This document shows, piece by piece, positions 60,268 through 64,000 of a DNA stretch of 64,000 nucleotides. Each line of letters starts with the position of its first letter. Position 1 is the first letter of the stretch. The stretch spans positions 1-64,000 of the forward strand of contig NZ_BCTF01000021.1 in NCBI RefSeq assembly GCF_001571145.1, in the 5' to 3' direction. Under the pieces are notes generated by a model. The model was not told where the DNA came from. It ran no database searches and saw nothing but the letters and a program-made list of their open reading frames with translations. This DNA is from Hydrogenophaga flava NBRC 102514. Lineage in GTDB: Bacteria; Pseudomonadota; Gammaproteobacteria; Burkholderiales; Burkholderiaceae_C. Made by a program: the position numbers and the translations under genes.

Positions 60268-61475
60268 GGCGGCCACCATTCAGACAACGCGGTTTCTCCC
60301 TGGTGGAGATGGGTGTGGCCCTGGTGGCCATCGGCATCATCGGCGTCATGGCCTGGCGCTGGGTGGCGACCACCCAGGCGCCGATGGACCGTACTGACAT
60401 GCAGCGCCAGCTCAACGAGGCCCAGGCCAGCGTGGAAGGCTTCCTGCTGGCGAACCACCGCCTGCCGTGCCCGGCCGCTGGCACCGACGGCGTCGAGGCC
60501 TGCAGCAGCACGACCGCGGTGCGCTTTCCCTGGCGCACGCTGGGCATGGACAGCGAACTGGCGGCGCTGCACTACGGCGCCAACCGCGGCGGCGGTGCCG
60601 ACCTGGCGGCCCTGCCGGCGGCCCAGGACTGGCCCGACTTCGGCCTCACCTTCACCGAGGTGCCGGTGTTCCCGGCGCTCAGCCCCGTGCCGGCCGATGT
60701 GACCGCCGCAGGCACCCGTGTCAACGCTTCCTACGCCGACGCGGTCGCCCTGCGCCCGGTGGTCAACGGCCTGGACTGGTGTGCCGTGGTGCGGCGCCTG
60801 GCGGCCAACAGCGGGGCCACGGGTGTGCTGCGCGCCGGCGCCACCGGCGGCAGCGTGCCGGTGGGCTTCGTGATCGCCCACCCGGGCGCGAACCGCCAGT
60901 TCGAAGGCAACAACGCCGAAGGGGCCAGCGCCAGCTTCCGCTTCGACCTGCCGGGCCGTTCGCAGGACCTCAACTACGACGACCTCATGCTCGCCGTCGG
61001 CCCGGGCGACCTGTCGGCCCGCCTGGGCTGTGCGGTGCGCCTGAGCGAGATGCAGGTGGCCATGCAGTCGAGCTACGCGGCCTACGACACTGCGCGCGTG
61101 ATGCAGCAGTACTGGTCCCTGCTGCGCTTCGACATCGACCAGGCCGAGTCCGCGGTGGACGGCGCCGAGTCGGGCGTGGCCCTGGCCGCCATGGGCCTGG
61201 CGCTGGCCACCACCAGCGCGGTGCTCAGCATCGCCTCGGCGGCCAACACCGAAGGCGTGACCGCCTTCATCGTGGTGATGGCCGCGGTCAACGTGGCCGC
61301 GTCGATTGCCGAGACCGTGCTGGCCGCACAGGACCTGACCGCGGCCCAGGAAGACCTGCAGGCCGCACGCGACAAGCTGGTGGCGGGCAACGCCTACGCC
61401 ATCCACGTCTACAACAGCCTGGCCGACGCGCTGGACAACGCGGTGGTGCTCGACCGGAAGGGACTCAACCCATGA
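60264..61475 (+). CDS. Large prepilin-like protein (LPCP class)
   Basis: A 403-residue prepilin-like protein. The leader ends at Gly10 before FSLVEMGVALVAIGIIGVMA, Glu at +5. The motif HRLPCPAAGTDGVEAC is followed by FPWRTLGM, mirroring the next gene (VPWQTLGL). A YDDLMLAVGPGDLSARLGC segment lies near residue 240. The C-terminal 100 residues contain hydrophobic helices (VALAAMGLALATTSAVLSIA and AFIVVMAAVNVAASIAETVL), which is odd for a pilin. Its ATG overlaps the upstream stop and its own stop overlaps the next start. Confidence 0.85.
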   Translation: MRRPPFRQRGFSLVEMGVALVAIGIIGVMAWRWVATTQAPMDRTDMQRQLNEAQASVEGFLLANHRLPCPAAGTDGVEACSSTTAVRFPWRTLGMDSELAALHYGANRGGGADLAALPAAQDWPDFGLTFTEVPVFPALSPVPADVTAAGTRVNASYADAVALRPVVNGLDWCAVVRRLAANSGATGVLRAGATGGSVPVGFVIAHPGANRQFEGNNAEGASASFRFDLPGRSQDLNYDDLMLAVGPGDLSARLGCAVRLSEMQVAMQSSYAAYDTARVMQQYWSLLRFDIDQAESAVDGAESGVALAAMGLALATTSAVLSIASAANTEGVTAFIVVMAAVNVAASIAETVLAAQDLTAAQEDLQAARDKLVAGNAYAIHVYNSLADALDNAVVLDRKGLNP

Positions 61476-62785
61476 TGAAGCGCCACCAGGCGGGTTTTTC
61501 GCTCGTCGAGCTTTCCGTCGCGCTGCTGGCGCTGGGCATGGTGCTGCTTGGCGCGGTGGTGTACTGGCAGTTCCAGGAACGCCAGCGGGTCGGTACCGCG
61601 CAGATGGACGCACAGCTGCAGGCGCGCGACGCCCTGGTGGGGTTTGCCCACGCCCAGCACCGCCTGCCGTGCCCGGCCGTCGACGCCAACGGGGTCGAGT
61701 CCTGCGCGGCGGGCGCCGGCCTGCGCCAGGTGGGCTATGTGCCCTGGCAGACCCTGGGCCTGCCGCGCCCGGAAGCGGGCCGCCTGCGCTACGGCGTGTA
61801 CCGCGAGGCCTCGGCCACCGCGGCCGGCGACCGCGACCTGGCGGTGGCGCTGGACCGCATGAACCCGCTGCGCGCGCTGACGCCGAACCCGCGCCCGCAG
61901 AACGGCGACGGCCCCAACCCCAACATGCCACCCATCCCGTCGCTGGCCACTGTCCAGCTCGGCGCGACCGAGGCCACCACCGGCACCGACCCGTTGAACG
62001 CCGCCTGCAGCGCCGCCAACAGCCCGCCCTGTCCGGTGGGCGGTGCCCAGTCGGTCAACCAGATCGACCTGTGCCTGGCGCTGAACACCACGACCGACGC
62101 CTTCGCCGGGCCGGCCGGGCGGCTGGCGGTGTCGGCCTCCGGTGCGCGCCGGGCCGTGGCTTTCGTCATCGCGGCGCCGGGCATGCTGGACGCCGACGGC
62201 AACGGCCTGTCCTTCGACGGCCTGAACGCCAGCGTCAGCGATGCCGACCCGACCTTCGCCGCGCCGCGCACGCCCATCAGCGACGCCTACGACGACCAGG
62301 TGATCGCCATGAGCGCCGCCGAGCTGTTTTCCGAACTGCGCTGTGGCGGCGCGCTCTCCGCCGCCTCGCACGCCCACTTCAACGCCGCCACCGGCGCGCT
62401 GGTGATGGAGCGTGCGATGTACGACTACCGCGACCAGCTCTATGTGGCGATCAAACTGGCCGAGGCGGATGTGGCCGCATCGGCGGCGGGCATCGCGGGC
62501 GCCATCTCGGCGGACCTGGATGCGGCCAAGGAGATGCTCTCGGCCGTGGGCGACACCACGATGAGCGCGGGTGCTCGCTCGTTCCAGATCGGTCTGGCCG
62601 CGGCCGGCATCGTGGCGGCGGTGGCGGGTTCGGTGGCGGCGGCGGCCTCGATGGTGCTGTCGGTGGAGTCGCTGGACGCAGCAGAGCAGGACCACGCCGA
62701 CTTCGCCGCGCGCACCACGGCCGCGACCGAGCTTTCCATTTCCGTGAACCGCAATGCCCTGCGGGCGGACGCCATCGGCTTCTGA
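61472..62785 (+). CDS. Large prepilin-like protein (LPCP class)
   Basis: A 437-residue paralogue of the previous product. The leader ends at Gly8 before FSLVELSVALLALGMVLLGA, Glu at +5. It contains HRLPCPAVDANGVESC, VGYVPWQTLGL and, near 270, YDDQVIAMSAAELFSELRC, a C-terminal motif shared with the 403-residue protein. A hydrophobic Ala-rich stretch lies at about 365-400 (IGLAAAGIVAAVAGSVAAAA). Two adjacent ATGs are available; the first overlaps the upstream stop. It probably assembles with the neighbouring LPCP proteins as a minor-pilin complex. Confidence 0.85.
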   Translation: MMKRHQAGFSLVELSVALLALGMVLLGAVVYWQFQERQRVGTAQMDAQLQARDALVGFAHAQHRLPCPAVDANGVESCAAGAGLRQVGYVPWQTLGLPRPEAGRLRYGVYREASATAAGDRDLAVALDRMNPLRALTPNPRPQNGDGPNPNMPPIPSLATVQLGATEATTGTDPLNAACSAANSPPCPVGGAQSVNQIDLCLALNTTTDAFAGPAGRLAVSASGARRAVAFVIAAPGMLDADGNGLSFDGLNASVSDADPTFAAPRTPISDAYDDQVIAMSAAELFSELRCGGALSAASHAHFNAATGALVMERAMYDYRDQLYVAIKLAEADVAASAAGIAGAISADLDAAKEMLSAVGDTTMSAGARSFQIGLAAAGIVAAVAGSVAAAASMVLSVESLDAAEQDHADFAARTTAATELSISVNRNALRADAIGF

Positions 62786-62811
62786 ACGCGGCGGACCCCG
62801 AGGTGAACCCC

Positions 62812-63540
62812 ATGAACAAACCTTCCTTCTCCGCCCGCCGGCCGGGCCTGGCCCGGCAGCGCGGCTTCACCCTGATCGAACTGGGCGTGGCCCTGCTGGT
62901 CATCGGCCTGATGCTGGGGGCGGTGGCGGTGGGGCGCGATCTGCAGCGCAATGCGTCCTACCAGCGGCTGTCCACCGACTTCGTGCAGGGCTGGCAACTG
63001 GCCTACGAGGCCTACGTCACTGGCGTGGGCTACCCGCCGGGCGACAACCCCACCGACCCGACCGGCCGCATCAACGGCAACACCGCCCCGGCGGGCACCG
63101 CGCTGTGCGGCAACGACCTGATCAACGCCTTCCTGGCCGCCGGTGTGCGCCTGCCCGAGGGTCGCACCGAGGGCCAGCAGGACCGCTACGCCTACCTCGA
63201 CAGCAACGGCAACCCGCAGGAGGTGCGGGTCTGCTTCCAGAGCGTGAACTGGGCCGAGCCCGGCGCCAGCGTGGGCACCTACGTGACCCGCACGCGCAAC
63301 GTGATGACGCTGCAGAACGTGACCTACTCGCTGGTGTCGCTGCTGGACCAGCAGGTGGACGGCAAGGGCGACGCCCGCTTCGGCAAGCTGCGCGACATCT
63401 CGCTGGCGAATTCGATCGCCGTGACCACCGGCCAGATCTGGCCCCTGGACGACCGCATGGCCTTCGGCAGCACGACGCCGACCTCGCTGGACGAATCGCA
63501 GGTGGCGGTGACCACGGCGTACTTCCAGATGCTGCGCTGA
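62812..63540 (+). CDS. Type IV prepilin-like protein (QRNA class)
   Basis: A 242-residue prepilin closing the locus. The leader ends at Gly18 before FTLIELGVALLVIGLMLGAV, Glu at +5. GRDLQRNASYQRLSTDF and DRYAYLDSNGNPQEVRVCFQ show it belongs with prepilins 1 and 2 at 45172 and 46022, now 17 kb away at the opposite end of the operon. It lacks the LPCP motif. AGGTG precedes the ATG. A short GC-rich palindrome (AGGCCGG, CA, CCGGCCT) directly follows the stop. Confidence 0.9.
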   Translation: MNKPSFSARRPGLARQRGFTLIELGVALLVIGLMLGAVAVGRDLQRNASYQRLSTDFVQGWQLAYEAYVTGVGYPPGDNPTDPTGRINGNTAPAGTALCGNDLINAFLAAGVRLPEGRTEGQQDRYAYLDSNGNPQEVRVCFQSVNWAEPGASVGTYVTRTRNVMTLQNVTYSLVSLLDQQVDGKGDARFGKLRDISLANSIAVTTGQIWPLDDRMAFGSTTPTSLDESQVAVTTAYFQMLR

Positions 63541-63555
63541 GGCCGGCACCGGCCT
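63540..63555. terminator. Weak hairpin after the pilus operon
   Basis: AGGCCGG (63540-63546) pairs with CCGGCCT (63549-63555). A second small hairpin (AGCCG/CGGCT, 63565-63578) follows. Both lie between the convergent pilin and photolyase-like genes and lack a T-run, so termination is only suggested. Confidence 0.3.
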
Positions 63556-63582
63556 CGCGGCACAAGCCGCTCGCGGCTGCTG

Positions 63583-64000
63583 TCAGGTCTGGGCGTCGCG
63601 GTGCGCCCGGGCCTGTTCGGCGATGGCCCCGCGCGCCTCGGGCGCCAGCCGGTCCAGGTTCTTCATCTGCATGGCCATGCGCGGGTTCTGCCGCAGCATG
63701 GTCTCGTGCCGCATCAAAAAGTCCCAGTACAGCGTGGTGAAGGGGCAGGCCTTCGGTCCGGTGCTCTGCGCTGGGTCGAAGCGGCAGCCGCCGCAGTGGT
63801 TGCTCATGCGCTGGATGTATTTGCCGGTGGCCACATAGGGCTTGCTGCCCAGCAGGCCACCGTCGCCGTACTGGCTCATGCCCAGGGTGTTGGGCAGCTC
63901 CACCCATTCCACCGCGTCCACGTAGACGCTGAGGTACCACTCGTGAACTGCTTGCGGCCGCACGCCCAGCAGCAGCGCGTACAGGCCCGTGACCATCAGG
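63583..64000 (-). CDS. Photolyase-related protein, C-terminal part (partial)
   Basis: The C-terminal 138 or so codons of a cryptochrome/photolyase-family protein of the iron-sulfur bacterial type (PhrB-like, often annotated deoxyribodipyrimidine photolyase-related protein). The FAD-domain helices (WVELPNTLGMSQYGDGG) and the cysteines of the 4Fe-4S cluster (SNHCGGCRFDP, then KACPFTTLYWDFL) are visible. Members repair (6-4) photoproducts or act as light sensors. The gene runs off the end of the window, so the start is not seen. Confidence 0.88.
   Translation of the reverse strand, partial: LMVTGLYALLLGVRPQAVHEWYLSVYVDAVEWVELPNTLGMSQYGDGGLLGSKPYVATGKYIQRMSNHCGGCRFDPAQSTGPKACPFTTLYWDFLMRHETMLRQNPRMAMQMKNLDRLAPEARGAIAEQARAHRDAQT

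Noticed and set aside
57940..60279. Open frame of about 780 codons antisense to the giant prepilin gene
   Set aside because: It is Gly/Arg/His/Val-rich with no family pattern. The sense frame has pilin leader, operon overlaps and coiled coil.
1..64000. CRISPR arrays, tRNA or rRNA genes, and riboswitches
   Set aside because: No regularly spaced repeats, no cloverleaf-like runs and no recognisable riboswitch cores were seen on either strand.

Overview
The window is high-GC DNA with short intergenic gaps, many ATGA or GTGA start/stop overlaps and family profiles (TctC/Bug receptors, DUF1840, YqjD/YqjE cluster, LysR pairs, MSHA-type pilus) typical of a Burkholderiales betaproteobacterium. Comamonadaceae, for example a Hydrogenophaga-like organism, is my best guess, but nothing in the window fixes the genus. 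No rRNA, tRNA or CRISPR array was seen.

Layout. 1-4.2 kb is a mobile patch: an IS110-type transposase, a second IS110/IS1111-type element whose end abuts an integron attC-like core (GTTAGGC), a 461-bp truncated copy of that element, and two cassette-like genes (an unknown 78-aa protein and a DUF1801 protein). No integron integrase lies in the window. 4.2-10.8 kb holds three LysR regulators, a LysO-type lysine exporter, a VOC protein and a tctC/metX-like pair. 10.9-19.0 kb is a LysR-divergent operon that looks dedicated to guanidino compounds: two ureohydrolases (GbuA-like and GpuA-like), a TIM-barrel isomerase, a 2-oxoglutarate dioxygenase, an amino-acid ABC transporter with permease and ATPase fused in one chain, a class II aldolase and a 2-hydroxyacid dehydrogenase.

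19.3-38.5 kb is an envelope and stress region: BON lipoproteins, YqjD/YqjE-like membrane proteins, a glycine-zipper lipoprotein, a 2859-residue cyclic beta-1,2-glucan synthase, a fatty-acid hydroxylase-like protein, two atypical Crp/Fnr regulators, an OmpA-family porin, CsbD, a ferritin-like protein, an SDR and a trypsin-like protease. Seven copies of a 16-bp imperfect dyad (TGTGC-N6-GAACA) lie upstream of these genes. In most cases a -10-like hexamer starts exactly 21 nt from the site edge, which is the geometry of Crp/Fnr class II activation at -41.5. I propose that the two local Crp/Fnr proteins control this regulon.

38.8-42.2 kb has housekeeping or orphan genes: VOC, GNAT, EamA exporter, aroE and a DsbA-like protein. 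42.3-45.0 kb is a histidine kinase/response regulator pair. It sits directly upstream of a long MSHA-like type IV pilus operon (45.2-63.5 kb) containing the inner-membrane platform, secretin, MshN-, MshM-, MshE- and MshG-like proteins and seven prepilin-like proteins. Four of the prepilins share an LPCP cysteine motif. One is 759 residues long, has a coiled coil and lacks the usual Glu5, so it may be a tip component. The window ends inside a photolyase-related gene.
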